From Rhizobium sp. RU36D (GTDB lineage: Bacteria; Pseudomonadota; Alphaproteobacteria; Rhizobiales; Rhizobiaceae), in contig NZ_FWXU01000001.1 of assembly GCF_900176345.1 (NCBI RefSeq), positions 434,001-498,000 on the forward strand: 64,000 nt of DNA. Direction: 5' to 3'. Positions 37,106 to 45,629 of the stretch are shown in pieces. The position numbers and the translations under genes are program-made. The notes beneath the pieces were generated by a model. It did no database searches and was not told the DNA's origin. It was given only the letters and a program-made list of their open reading frames with translations. The stretch's first letter is position 1. Every line of letters starts with the position of its first letter.

Positions 37106-37803
37106 GTCTCTTCCGTTGCGAAATATTGCCCGTAACTCTCGCGGATGCGACCGATGATCGACTTGATCCGCGACAGATGAATTCTCATGGCAGCAGCAGC
37201 TGCGTCGCCATCCTGCTTCCTCAGAGCCGCCATGATGTCCTTGTGGTCGTCTAACGCACTTTGGGCGCCAAAGGAAAGGCTGAGATAACGCACGCGATCC
37301 ATATGCGCCTTGCTCTCGCGGATCAGCGACCAGGCGAAGTCATGGCCGGACATGTCACAGATACGCTTGTGGAACAGATCGTCCAGGGAGTGAAAAAGCA
37401 CGCGGTCACCCTTGTCGATGGCCGCCTGCTGCTGGACGATCAGGTCGTCAAGCTCATCCATTTGCGCCCCGGTCAGCCGCTCGCTGGCGGCCCTGACCGT
37501 CTCCATCTCCAGCGCCGTTCGGATGAAGCGCGCTTCCAGCACGTCCTTCTCGGAAATCTGCGTGACGATGGTGGCCCGCTGCGGACGAATCAGCAGGAAA
37601 CCGAGCTGCGAAAGCCGGTAGAACGCGTCGCGTACGGGTTGCCGCGACACCCCCATCTGCTTCGACACTTCGAGTTCCGAAAGCTTGGTGCCGGGCACGA
37701 GATCGAGCTCGATGACCCTTTGATAAAGCTGCTCGAAAACGAGGTCCGTGACGGACGGCCCGCGCGGAATGTCCACAGCCCGCAGCTGAACCTGATCAGC
37801 CAT
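37102..37803 (-). CDS. GntR-family (FCD) regulator of the galacturonate genes
   Basis: A 233-residue FCD-type GntR protein: winged HTH at about 15-85 (GTKLSELEVSKQMGVSRQPVRDAFYRL) and a ligand domain after residue 90. ATG 37803 has a strong GGGAGGGG immediately upstream. It is divergent from uxaC and the TRAP/kdu operon and co-transcribed with kdgK, so it probably responds to galacturonate or KDG. A small inverted repeat at 37831-37844 is a possible site. Confidence 0.9.
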   Translation of the reverse strand: MADQVQLRAVDIPRGPSVTDLVFEQLYQRVIELDLVPGTKLSELEVSKQMGVSRQPVRDAFYRLSQLGFLLIRPQRATIVTQISEKDVLEARFIRTALEMETVRAASERLTGAQMDELDDLIVQQQAAIDKGDRVLFHSLDDLFHKRICDMSGHDFAWSLIRESKAHMDRVRYLSLSFGAQSALDDHKDIMAALRKQDGDAAAAAMRIHLSRIKSIIGRIRESYGQYFATEET

Positions 37804-37830
37804 TTCCCCTCCCATTGACTCGTTTTGCAT

Positions 37831-37844
37831 ACTAACATATTAGT
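37831..37844. promoter_or_regulatory. Candidate GntR operator between gntR-kdgK and uxaC
   Basis: ACTAA-CATA-TTAGT is a perfect 5-base inverted repeat in an AT-rich patch in the middle of the 95-base divergent region. Its position over the likely promoters suggests an operator; arms are short, so chance is possible. Confidence 0.4.
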
Positions 37845-37898
37845 TTGCGGGCGAAATGCAATCTGCCTTTCGCGGGAGGTGGCAACAGCTGGGAGGCT

Positions 37899-39305
37899 AT
37901 GGCATTGCTGCATGAGGATCGGCTTTTTCCTATCGAACCGACGGCGCGCAGTCTCGCCAGAGAGCTGTATGACGGCGTTCGCAACCTGCCGATCGTAAGT
38001 CCGCACGGACATACAGACCCACGCTGGTATGCCGAAAACGAGCCCTTCCCGGATCCCGCGCAGCTTTTCGTCACGCCGGACCATTACGTCTTCCGCATGC
38101 TCTGCTCGCAGGGCATTCCGCTCACATCCCTTGGCGTTCCCCGCATCGACGGCGGACCGACCGAGACCGATGGACGCAAGATCTGGAAGCTGTTTGCCGA
38201 AAATTTCCACCTGTTTCGCGGCACGCCGAGCCGCCTGTGGGTCGAGCAGTCCTTCGCGGATGTCTTCGGCCTGACCAAGCGCTTTTCCGCCGAGACGGCA
38301 GACGAGTTCTACGATCACATCGCCGATTGCCTGGCAAAGCCGGAGTTCCGTCCGCGCGCCCTGTTCGAGCGCTTCAACATTGAGGCGATCGCCACGACGG
38401 AAAGCCCGCTCGACGAGCTGAAATGGCATGAGATGATCCGCCAGTCCGGTTGGAAGGGCAAGGTGGTCACCGCCTATCGTCCGGATGCGGTGATCGATCC
38501 GGAATTCGAAGGTTTTGCTGGCAATATCGAGCGCTTCGGTGCCTTGGCCGGAACCGATGCAACGACCTGGCAGGGCTATCTCGAAGCCCATCGCAACAGG
38601 CGCGCCTTCTTCAAGTCATACGGCGCCACCAGCTCAGACCACGGCCATGCCACCGCCCGCACAGAGGACCTGCCACAGGCAGATGCGGCAGCCCTGTTTG
38701 CCAAGGCGCTCAAGGGCCAGTGCAGCCCCGCAGAAGCCGACGCGTTCCGCGGCCATATGCTGACCGAGATGGCGCGCATGAGCCTGGAAGACGGGTTGGT
38801 GCTGCAGATCCATCCCGGTTCCTATCGCAATCACTCGTCCGCCACGATGGCTATGCATGGCCGCGACAAGGGCTTCGATATTCCGACCCGCACGGATTAT
38901 GTCCGCGCCCTGAAGCCGATGCTGGATGCAGTCGGCATGCGGCCGGACCTGACCATCATTCTGTTCACGCTGGATGAGACAAGTTATTCGCGGGAACTCG
39001 CGCCGCTGGCCGGAGCCTATCCCGCGCTCAAGCTCGGCCCCGCCTGGTGGTTCTTCGACAGCGCCGAGGGCATGCGCCGTTTCCGCGAATTGACGACCGA
39101 AACGGCCGGTTTCTACAACACGGTCGGCTTCAATGACGACACCCGCGCATTCTGCTCGATCCCGGCGCGCCACGACGTGGCCCGGCGCGTGGACTGCGCC
39201 TATCTCGCAACGCTTGTCGCAACAGGCCGCCTCGATGAGGACGAGGCACCTGCGGTGGCGCATGACCTGGCCTACCGGCTGGCAAAGGAAGCTTACCGGC
39301 TGTGA
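37899..39305 (+). CDS. uxaC: Uronate isomerase UxaC
   Basis: A 468-residue amidohydrolase-fold isomerase: metal-site HGH in SPHGHTDPRWYAENEPFPDP, then FRMLCSQGIPL, HGHATARTEDLP, LQIHPGSYRNHS and the C-terminal GFNDDTRAFCSIPARHDVARRVD. It converts D-galacturonate to tagaturonate and D-glucuronate to fructuronate. GGGAGG lies very close to ATG 37899, but no better in-frame start exists. First gene of the plus-strand galacturonate operon. Confidence 0.95.
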   Translation: MALLHEDRLFPIEPTARSLARELYDGVRNLPIVSPHGHTDPRWYAENEPFPDPAQLFVTPDHYVFRMLCSQGIPLTSLGVPRIDGGPTETDGRKIWKLFAENFHLFRGTPSRLWVEQSFADVFGLTKRFSAETADEFYDHIADCLAKPEFRPRALFERFNIEAIATTESPLDELKWHEMIRQSGWKGKVVTAYRPDAVIDPEFEGFAGNIERFGALAGTDATTWQGYLEAHRNRRAFFKSYGATSSDHGHATARTEDLPQADAAALFAKALKGQCSPAEADAFRGHMLTEMARMSLEDGLVLQIHPGSYRNHSSATMAMHGRDKGFDIPTRTDYVRALKPMLDAVGMRPDLTIILFTLDETSYSRELAPLAGAYPALKLGPAWWFFDSAEGMRRFRELTTETAGFYNTVGFNDDTRAFCSIPARHDVARRVDCAYLATLVATGRLDEDEAPAVAHDLAYRLAKEAYRL

Positions 39306-39332
39306 AATCAGCCATTCAAGAGGAGGAAGGAA

Positions 39333-40322
39333 ATGAATTTGTTGAAGAAGTTTGGCCTGGCCGCAATGGCTTCGGCTGCCGTGATCGCCATGGCGACCAT
39401 GGCCGGCGCTGCGGAACGCACCCTGCGCTCGTCTGACACCCATCCGGATGGCTACCCGACCGTGGAAGCAGTCAAGCAGATGGGCAAGATCCTGGAACAG
39501 AAGACCGGCGGCAAGCTCGGCATCGAAGTGTTCCACTCGGCCCAGCTCGGCCAGGAAAAGGACACGATCGAGCAGACCCAGTTCGGCGTCATCGACCTGA
39601 ACCGCGTGTCGCTTGGACCGTTCAACAACATCATCGAGGAAACCCAGATTCCCTCGCTGCCCTATATCTTCCGTTCGGTCGACCACATGCACAAGGTCAT
39701 GGACGGTCCGGTCGGCCAGGAAATCCTCGACGCCTTTGCTGCTCATGACCTGATCGGCCTTGCCTTCTACGACGGCGGCTCGCGCAGCTTCTACAACTCG
39801 CAAAAGCCGATCAAGTCGATCGACGACCTGAAGGGCATGAAGTTCCGCGTCATGCAGTCCGACATGTTCGTCGACATGGTCAAGGCGCTCGGCGCCAACG
39901 CAACGCCGATGCCCTATGGCGAAGTCTACTCGTCGATCCAGACCGGGGTCATCGACGGTGCTGAAAACAACTGGCCGTCCTATGACAGCTCGGGCCACTT
40001 CGAAGTCGCCAAGCACTATACGCTCGACCAGCACCTGATCGTCCCGGAAGTGCTCGTGATGTCCAAGAAGACCTGGGATGGCCTCTCGCCGGACGAGCAG
40101 AAGGCCGTGAAGGAAGCCGCCAAGGAATCCGTGCCTTACATGCGCGAACTCTGGGCGGCCCAGGAAAAGAAGTCGGAAGAGAAGATCCGTGCGGCCGGTG
40201 CCGAGATCGTCACCGAGATCGACAAGAAGCCGTTCATCGATGCCATGAAGCCGGTCTATGACAAGTACCTCAAGTCCGACAAGCTGAAGGACATGGTGAC
40301 CCGCATCCAGGCAACACAGTAA
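39333..40322 (+). CDS. TRAP transporter solute-binding protein (DctP family)
   Basis: A 329-residue DctP-type periplasmic protein with a 26-residue signal peptide ending MAGA. The mature part has [15 protein letters not shown], the specificity helix [44 protein letters not shown] with the conserved arginine, and [12 protein letters not shown]. It captures uronates such as galacturonate or glucuronate for the DctQM pair. Neighbours are all uronate enzymes. A strong hairpin follows. Confidence 0.92.
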   Translation: MNLLKKFGLAAMASAAVIAMATMAGAAERTLRSSDTHPDGYPTVEAVKQMGKILEQKTGGKLGIEVFHSAQLGQEKDTIEQTQFGVIDLNRVSLGPFNNIIEETQIPSLPYIFRSVDHMHKVMDGPVGQEILDAFAAHDLIGLAFYDGGSRSFYNSQKPIKSIDDLKGMKFRVMQSDMFVDMVKALGANATPMPYGEVYSSIQTGVIDGAENNWPSYDSSGHFEVAKHYTLDQHLIVPEVLVMSKKTWDGLSPDEQKAVKEAAKESVPYMRELWAAQEKKSEEKIRAAGAEIVTEIDKKPFIDAMKPVYDKYLKSDKLKDMVTRIQATQ

Positions 40323-40332
40323 GCGATACCGG

Positions 40333-40360
40333 TGGCCCGCAGCTGACGTTGCGGGCCACA
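40333..40360 (+). other. Strong stem-loop after the TRAP binding-protein gene
   Basis: GTGGCCCGCA pairs perfectly with TGCGGGCCAC (10 base pairs, 8-base loop), 10 bases after the binding-protein stop and 23 bases before the small-permease gene. No T tract. Likely stabilises the binding-protein mRNA or partly attenuates. Confidence 0.65.
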
Positions 40361-40383
40361 CTTCACGCTGGAGGGAGTTTGAC

Positions 40384-40908
40384 GTGCAGGATCTCATGAA
40401 AAGGACCGCCACCGTTTTAGGCTGGCTGTCTAAAATCGCGCTTTATGTCGCAGGATTTGGTCTTGTCCTGATGACCGTTTTCATCGGCTGGCAGGTGTTC
40501 GGCCGGTTCGTTCTCAATGACAGTCCCTCCTGGACGGAACCGATGGCCATCCTCTTGATGAGTTGGTTCATCTTCCTCGGCGCAGCCGTCGGCGTGCGCG
40601 AAGGTTATCACATGAGCTTTGAGGTATTGCTTTACGTTCTGCCCGAAGGCGGTCGTCGCGCGCTCAACTACATCTCCGATCTGGCCGTCCTGGGCTTCGG
40701 TTTCGGCATGGCATTCTACGGCTGGCAGATGGCTGCCAAGACATGGTCCTCCACCATTCCCGGCCTGGGCTACTCCGGCGCCGTGACCTTCTTCGCCCTG
40801 ATCGGTGGCGGAGTTCTGATCACCCTGTTCTCCCTTGAGCGCATCGTCGTGCGCGCAGCTGGCGCAGAAAAGCCTGTCGAGGCTCACGCTCTGCCGACGG
40901 AAATCTGA
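40384..40908 (+). CDS. TRAP transporter small permease (DctQ family)
   Basis: A 174-residue protein with four hydrophobic segments and the DctQ motif SPSWTEPMAILLMSWFIFLGAAVGVREGYHMSFE. GTG 40384 is taken as start because GGAGGG lies eight bases upstream; an in-frame ATG at 40396 is an alternative four codons shorter. It forms the membrane unit with the DctM protein, which begins two bases on. Confidence 0.9.
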   Translation: MQDLMKRTATVLGWLSKIALYVAGFGLVLMTVFIGWQVFGRFVLNDSPSWTEPMAILLMSWFIFLGAAVGVREGYHMSFEVLLYVLPEGGRRALNYISDLAVLGFGFGMAFYGWQMAAKTWSSTIPGLGYSGAVTFFALIGGGVLITLFSLERIVVRAAGAEKPVEAHALPTEI

Positions 40909-40910
40909 CC

Positions 40911-42191
40911 ATGGCCCTTACAATTCTCTTCGGCAGCTTCGCATTCCTGCTGCTCATCGGCACCCCCGTGGCCTTCTGCCTGGGCATCGCCTCGCTCGCG
41001 ACCATCCTGTATATGGGCCTGCCGCCCATGGTCGTGTTCCAGCAGATGAACTCCGGCATGTCGGCCTTTGCGCTGATCGCCATCCCCTTCTTCATCTTCG
41101 CCGGCGACCTGATGGTGCGCGGCGGCATTGCAGCCAAGATCATCTCGCTCGCCGGCTCGCTGGTCGGCCATGTGCGCGGCGGCCTGGGTCAGGTCAACAT
41201 CGCAACGGCAACCCTGTTCGGCGGCATCTCCGGATCGGCGGTTGCCGAAGCCGCCGCCGTCGGCGGCATCATGATCCCGCAGATGAAGGCCCGCGGCTAT
41301 GGCGCCGACTATGCGGTGAACGTCACCTCCATGGCGGCCCTGATCGCGCTGCTCATCCCGCCGTCCCACAACATGATCCTCTACTCGCTTTCGGCGGGCG
41401 GCACGATTTCCATCGCCGACCTGTTCACGGCCGGCATCATTCCGGGGATGCTGCTCGCCGGTTCGTTGATGGTCACGGCCTATATCGTCGCCCGCCATCG
41501 CGGTTATCCGACCGAGCCCTTTCCGGGCTTCCACATGGTGCTGCGGCTCGCGGTGATCGCGATCCCGGGGCTACTGTTGATTGCCGTCATGTTCGGCGGC
41601 GTTCGCTCCGGCGTCTTCACCGCGACCGAAAGTTCCTGCGTTGCGGTTCTCTATGCCCTTCTGGTCGCGGCCTTCGTCTATCGCCAGCTGGACTGGGCCG
41701 CTTTCGTCGATGCGACGCTGGGCGCCGTGCGCACCACCGCCATGGTGCTGCTGATCATCGGCACGGCCAGCGCCTTTTCGTGGCTGATGGCCTATCACAA
41801 GGTTCCGACGCTGCTCATCGAATGGATGAACACGATTTCGGACAACCCGATCATCATTCTGCTGATGCTCAACGTGATCATGCTGGTGCTCGGCACCTTC
41901 ATGGACATGGGCCCGACGATCATCATCACCACGCCAATCTTCTTGCCGATCGTGAAGGCCTATGGCATCGACCCGGTACACTTCGGCGTCATCATGATCC
42001 TGAACTTCGGCATCGGCCTCAACACGCCTCCGGTCGGAGCGGTTCAGTTTGTCGCCTGCGCGGTGGGCAAGATCAGTGTCGGCCAGGCGATGAAATCGAT
42101 CTGGCCATTCTACGGCGCGGGTGTCGCCACGCTGCTGCTGGTAACCTATATACCGGCACTGTCTCTCTGGCTGCCCTCGCTGTTCAAGTAG
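40911..42191 (+). CDS. TRAP transporter large permease (DctM family)
   Basis: A 426-residue membrane protein with about twelve hydrophobic segments. Family motifs include GTPVAFCLGIASL, GGISGSAVAEAAAVGGIMIPQMKARGY, IPPSHNMILYS, and LGTFMDMGPTIIITTPIFLPI followed by GLNTPPVGAVQFVACAVGKIS. It is the sodium-coupled translocation channel of the uronate TRAP system. Both neighbours are within ten bases. Confidence 0.94.
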   Translation: MALTILFGSFAFLLLIGTPVAFCLGIASLATILYMGLPPMVVFQQMNSGMSAFALIAIPFFIFAGDLMVRGGIAAKIISLAGSLVGHVRGGLGQVNIATATLFGGISGSAVAEAAAVGGIMIPQMKARGYGADYAVNVTSMAALIALLIPPSHNMILYSLSAGGTISIADLFTAGIIPGMLLAGSLMVTAYIVARHRGYPTEPFPGFHMVLRLAVIAIPGLLLIAVMFGGVRSGVFTATESSCVAVLYALLVAAFVYRQLDWAAFVDATLGAVRTTAMVLLIIGTASAFSWLMAYHKVPTLLIEWMNTISDNPIIILLMLNVIMLVLGTFMDMGPTIIITTPIFLPIVKAYGIDPVHFGVIMILNFGIGLNTPPVGAVQFVACAVGKISVGQAMKSIWPFYGAGVATLLLVTYIPALSLWLPSLFK

Positions 42192-42199
42192 GAGTTTTT

Positions 42200-42523
42200 A
42201 TGACGCAAGCCTTTGTCCAAAAGTTTCCGGCGGTCGACGCCGGAAACAACGTTACGCGCCAGGTGGTGGCCGACAGTCCCGAACTCATGGTGGTGGAATT
42301 CCGCTTTGCCGAAGGCGGGGTCGGTGCCCTGCACAACCATCCCCACGTCCAGTCCACCTACGTCAAATCGGGCCGCTTCGAGTTTACCATTGGTGATACG
42401 AGCTTCGAGGTTCGCCCCGGCGACAGCTTCGTCATTCCCAGCATGGCCGTGCATGGATGCCGCGCCATCGAACCCGGCATTCTCGTGGATACCTTCACGC
42501 CCCGCCGCGACGACTTTCTTTAA
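42200..42523 (+). CDS. kdgF: KdgF-type cupin, unsaturated uronate ring-opening enzyme
   Basis: A 107-residue single-domain cupin with metal ligands H45, H47, Q51 and H85 in ALHNHPHVQSTYV and MAVHGC. KdgF proteins speed linearisation of 4,5-unsaturated galacturonate to 5-keto-4-deoxyuronate, feeding KduI. GGAG precedes the ATG; the gene lies between the TRAP permease and kduI. The product of the GH105/GH28 enzymes at 28-31 kb would be its substrate. Confidence 0.9.
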   Translation: MTQAFVQKFPAVDAGNNVTRQVVADSPELMVVEFRFAEGGVGALHNHPHVQSTYVKSGRFEFTIGDTSFEVRPGDSFVIPSMAVHGCRAIEPGILVDTFTPRRDDFL

Positions 42524-42538
42524 AATCAGGAGTACCGA

Positions 42539-43360
42539 ATGCTCAGCGTTGAGATCCGCCACGCCATTGACCCGCAAACCGCGAGAACCTTCGACACCAC
42601 GGAACTGCGCGACAATTTCCACGTCAGCGACATCTTCCGCACGGGCGAGATCACACTGATCTACACCCATTACGACCGCATGATCGTCGGCGGCGCTGTT
42701 CCCGGCGACGCTGCGCTGACGCTGGACGAGGTGAAGCCCTGCGGCACGAAATCCATTCTGGATCGCCGCGAGATGGTGATCGTCAATATCGGCGGCACCG
42801 GCAGCGTCAAGGCCGATGCCGACTACACCATGGCCAAGGGCGACATGCTGTATCTCGGCATGGGTGCCGGCCCGGTGACCTTCTCGGGCGAAGGCCGCTT
42901 CTACATCCTCTCGGCGCCTGCGCACCACACCTATCCGTCGCGCCTCATCAAGATCGATGAAGCCGCGAATGTGAGCCTCGGGGCAGCCGAAACCTCAAAC
43001 GAGCGCACCATCTACCAGTTCGTGCATCCCGACGTCATGAAGTCGTGCCAGCTTGTGGTCGGCATGACCAAGCTCAAGGCCGGCTCCGTCTGGAACACCA
43101 TGCCGGCCCATGTGCACGACCGTCGCATGGAAGCCTATCTCTATTTCGACCTGCCCGAAAACCAGCGCGTTCTCCACCTGATGGGCGAACCGGATGAGAC
43201 CCGCCATCTCGTTATCAAGAACGAGGAAGGCGCGATCTCGCCACCCTGGTCGATCCACTCCGGTGCCGGAACCAGCTCCTACACCTTCATCTGGGCCATG
43301 GCCGGCGACAATGTCGACTACAAGGATGTAGAGATGGTCTCGATGGAGAAGCTGAAGTGA
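42539..43360 (+). CDS. kduI: 4-deoxy-L-threo-5-hexosulose-uronate ketol-isomerase KduI
   Basis: A 273-residue isomerase with KduI signatures: FHVSDIFRTGEITLIYTHYDRMIVGGAVP, GDMLYLGMG and the zinc-binding MPAHVHDRRMEAYLYFDL. The C terminus WSIHSGAGTSSYTFIWAMAGDN is typical. Isomerises DKI to 2,5-diketo-3-deoxygluconate. AGGAG lies upstream. Its stop overlaps the GTG start of kduD (GTGA). Confidence 0.95.
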   Translation: MLSVEIRHAIDPQTARTFDTTELRDNFHVSDIFRTGEITLIYTHYDRMIVGGAVPGDAALTLDEVKPCGTKSILDRREMVIVNIGGTGSVKADADYTMAKGDMLYLGMGAGPVTFSGEGRFYILSAPAHHTYPSRLIKIDEAANVSLGAAETSNERTIYQFVHPDVMKSCQLVVGMTKLKAGSVWNTMPAHVHDRRMEAYLYFDLPENQRVLHLMGEPDETRHLVIKNEEGAISPPWSIHSGAGTSSYTFIWAMAGDNVDYKDVEMVSMEKLK

Positions 43361-44103
43361 CCGATATATTCTCTCTCGCCGGCAAGCGCGCGCTTGTCAC
43401 CGGCTCCAACACCGGCATCGGCCAGGCCATCGCCATATCTCTGGCCAAGGCGGGTGCGGACGTCGTCTGCGCCGGCCGCTCTTCGGTCGACGAAACCGTT
43501 GGTCTGATCGGCGCTGAAGGCGGCAAGGCGCAGGGCCTCAAGCTGGACCTGGGCGACCCGATGGCTGGCAAGGACCTGTTCCAGACGCTCGATCCGATCG
43601 ACATCCTGATCAACAATGCCGGCATCATCAGGCGTGCTGATGCCGTCGATTTCACCGAAGCCGACTGGGATGATGTCATGGACGTCAACCTGAAGGCCGT
43701 GTTCTTCCTCTGCCAGGCCTTCGCGAAGTCGGTTTTCGCCCGCGGCGGCAGCGGCAAGGTGGTCAACATCGCTTCGCTGCTGTCCTTCCAGGGCGGCATT
43801 CGCGTGCCATCCTACACGGCCTCGAAGAGCGGTGTGGCGGGCCTTACTAAGCTTCTGGCCAATGAATGGGCCGCCAAGGGCATCAACGTCAACGCCATCG
43901 CGCCGGGCTATATCACCACCAACAACACCGAAGCGTTGCGCAACGATGAAAACCGCAACAAGGCGATCCTCGACCGCATTCCGGCCGGCCGCTGGGGCGA
44001 TGCCGCCGATATCGGCGGTGCCGCCGTGTTCCTGTCGTCTCCCGCCGCAAACTACATCCACGGCGCGATCCTCAATGTCGATGGAGGCTGGCTTGCCCGC
44101 TGA
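43357..44103 (+). CDS. kduD: 2-deoxy-D-gluconate 3-dehydrogenase KduD (GTG start)
   Basis: A 248-residue SDR: TGSNTGIGQAIA, NNAGII, NIASLLSFQGG with the catalytic serine, the Y-T-A-S-K pair and NVDGGWLAR at the end. It reduces 2,5-diketo-3-deoxygluconate to KDG. GTG 43357 overlaps the kduI stop. Its final codons contain the ribosome-binding site and start of the next gene. Confidence 0.94.
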   Translation: MTDIFSLAGKRALVTGSNTGIGQAIAISLAKAGADVVCAGRSSVDETVGLIGAEGGKAQGLKLDLGDPMAGKDLFQTLDPIDILINNAGIIRRADAVDFTEADWDDVMDVNLKAVFFLCQAFAKSVFARGGSGKVVNIASLLSFQGGIRVPSYTASKSGVAGLTKLLANEWAAKGINVNAIAPGYITTNNTEALRNDENRNKAILDRIPAGRWGDAADIGGAAVFLSSPAANYIHGAILNVDGGWLAR

Positions 44104-45538
44104 CCTCCCGCGCCTCAAGCCATCCGCGGGCAAGCGCGCGGCCACCGGGATCGTCCATTTGGGCCTGGGCGCCTTCTACCGCGCCCATGGGGCGATCTAC
44201 ATCGCCGAAGCCATGGAAAAATCCGGTGGCGACTGGGGCATTGCTGGCGTCAGCCTCGTGCGCCCGGACCAGCGCGATGCGCTGGCCCCGCAGGGCTTTG
44301 CCTATACCGCCGTCGAACTCGGGCCTGATGGGGAAATCCCACGGGTCATTTCCGTCATCAATAACGTGCTTGTCGCAAGGGAAGATCCCGATGCCGTGCT
44401 CTCGCAGATGGCGGATCCAAAGGTCAAGATCGTCACCCTGACGGTTACGGAGAAAGGCTATTGCCACGAGCCGGCAACCGGCAAGCTCAACCGCCAGCAT
44501 CCCGACATCCTGCATGATCTGGAAAACCCGGCCAAGCCCGTCTCGGCCATCGGCTTTCTGACGCGAGCCCTGGAGCGGCGCTACAAGGCAGGCCTGCGGC
44601 CCTTCACCGTGCTTTGCTGCGACAACCTGCCCGACAACGGCAAGGTCGTGCGCGGCGTCGTGCTGGAATTCGCTGGACTGATCGATGCGGGACTTGCCGA
44701 CTGGATTGCCTCGCAAGGCGCGTTCCCCTCGACGATGGTCGATCGCATCGTGCCGGCCACCAAGCCCGAGGATATCGAGCGGCTTTCCGAAAAGACCGGC
44801 GTGCTGGACCAGTCCCCGGTCATGCATGAGCCCTTCCGCCAGTGGGTCGTGGAAGATCACTTCGTCGATGGCGAGCGACCGGATTTTGCATCCGTCGGCG
44901 TCCAACTGGTCAGCGAAGTCGCACCGTTCGAGAACATGAAGCTGCGCTGCCTGAACGGCACGCACTCGTCGCTGGCCTATCTCGGCTATCTCTCGGGCTA
45001 TGAGACGATCAGCGAAACCATCGCCGATCCTGCCTTCAGCCGCTTTTGCCAGCATCTCTGGACCAACGAGATCATCCCCTGCCTGACACCACCGGAAGGC
45101 GTGAAGCTCTCCGACTATGCCGATGCCCTGCTGAAGCGCTACCAGAACCCGGCCATTCGTCACCGCACGTGGCAGATCGCCATGGACGGATCGCAGAAGC
45201 TACCGCAGCGCATCCTCGGCACCATCCGCGACAACCTCGCGGCAGGTCGTCGCCCGGAAGGCCTCATCCTCGCGGTCGCCGCCTGGATGCGCTATGTCGG
45301 CGGCGTGGACGAGAAGGGGCAGGCCATCGACGTCCGTGATCCGCTTGCGGCACGGTTGAAGGCCTTGTCCGACGGCGCCGATACACCAGAAGCCAAGGTG
45401 GCTGCCTTCCTGTCCGTCAGCGAGGTCTTTGATGCCGGCCTTGCCGCCCACGAGACATTCCGGATCGGCCTCGTCGATGCCTATCGCGGCCTGACCACAC
45501 GTGGCGCAAAGGCGATGGTCGAAGTGACAGGTTCCTGA
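44093..45538 (+). CDS. uxuB: Fructuronate reductase (mannitol dehydrogenase family), likely TTG start
   Basis: A 481-residue polyol/uronate dehydrogenase: GIVHLGLGAFYRAHGAIY cofactor motif near the N terminus, VTLTVTEKGYC, LCCDNLPDNGKV, VDRIVPATKPEDI and MKLRCLNGTHSSLAYLGYLSG. It reduces D-fructuronate to D-mannonate (or tagaturonate to altronate). TTG 44093 has GGAGG five bases upstream inside kduD; ATG codons at 44075 and 44081 lack such a site. The mannonate dehydratase expected next is not in this window. A terminator follows. Confidence 0.9.
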   Translation: MPADLPRLKPSAGKRAATGIVHLGLGAFYRAHGAIYIAEAMEKSGGDWGIAGVSLVRPDQRDALAPQGFAYTAVELGPDGEIPRVISVINNVLVAREDPDAVLSQMADPKVKIVTLTVTEKGYCHEPATGKLNRQHPDILHDLENPAKPVSAIGFLTRALERRYKAGLRPFTVLCCDNLPDNGKVVRGVVLEFAGLIDAGLADWIASQGAFPSTMVDRIVPATKPEDIERLSEKTGVLDQSPVMHEPFRQWVVEDHFVDGERPDFASVGVQLVSEVAPFENMKLRCLNGTHSSLAYLGYLSGYETISETIADPAFSRFCQHLWTNEIIPCLTPPEGVKLSDYADALLKRYQNPAIRHRTWQIAMDGSQKLPQRILGTIRDNLAAGRRPEGLILAVAAWMRYVGGVDEKGQAIDVRDPLAARLKALSDGADTPEAKVAAFLSVSEVFDAGLAAHETFRIGLVDAYRGLTTRGAKAMVEVTGS

Positions 45539-45563
45539 CGGACGGCTGTCAAGACGAGACACG

Positions 45564-45601
45564 AGGCGGCGGTGCTCCCAGGCATCGCCGCCTATTCTTT
45601 T
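45564..45601 (+). terminator. Terminator of the uxaC-TRAP-kdu operon
   Basis: AGGCGGCG pairs with CGCCGCCT, continued by GTGC with GCAT, leaving a 6-base loop; ATTCTTTT follows. Located 25 bases after the fructuronate reductase stop. Confidence 0.8.
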
Positions 45602-45629
45602 GCAATAATGAGCAGCGAATCCGGGCCGC

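Noticed and set aside
38634..40412. A 592-codon antisense frame over uxaC and the TRAP binding protein
   Set aside because: It crosses the boundary between two unrelated real genes and has no domain.
40835..42199. Upstream part of a long frame ending with the KdgF cupin
   Set aside because: This part is a frame-shifted shadow of the DctQ/DctM genes. KdgF has its own ATG at 42200 with GGAG upstream, so no fusion protein is proposed.
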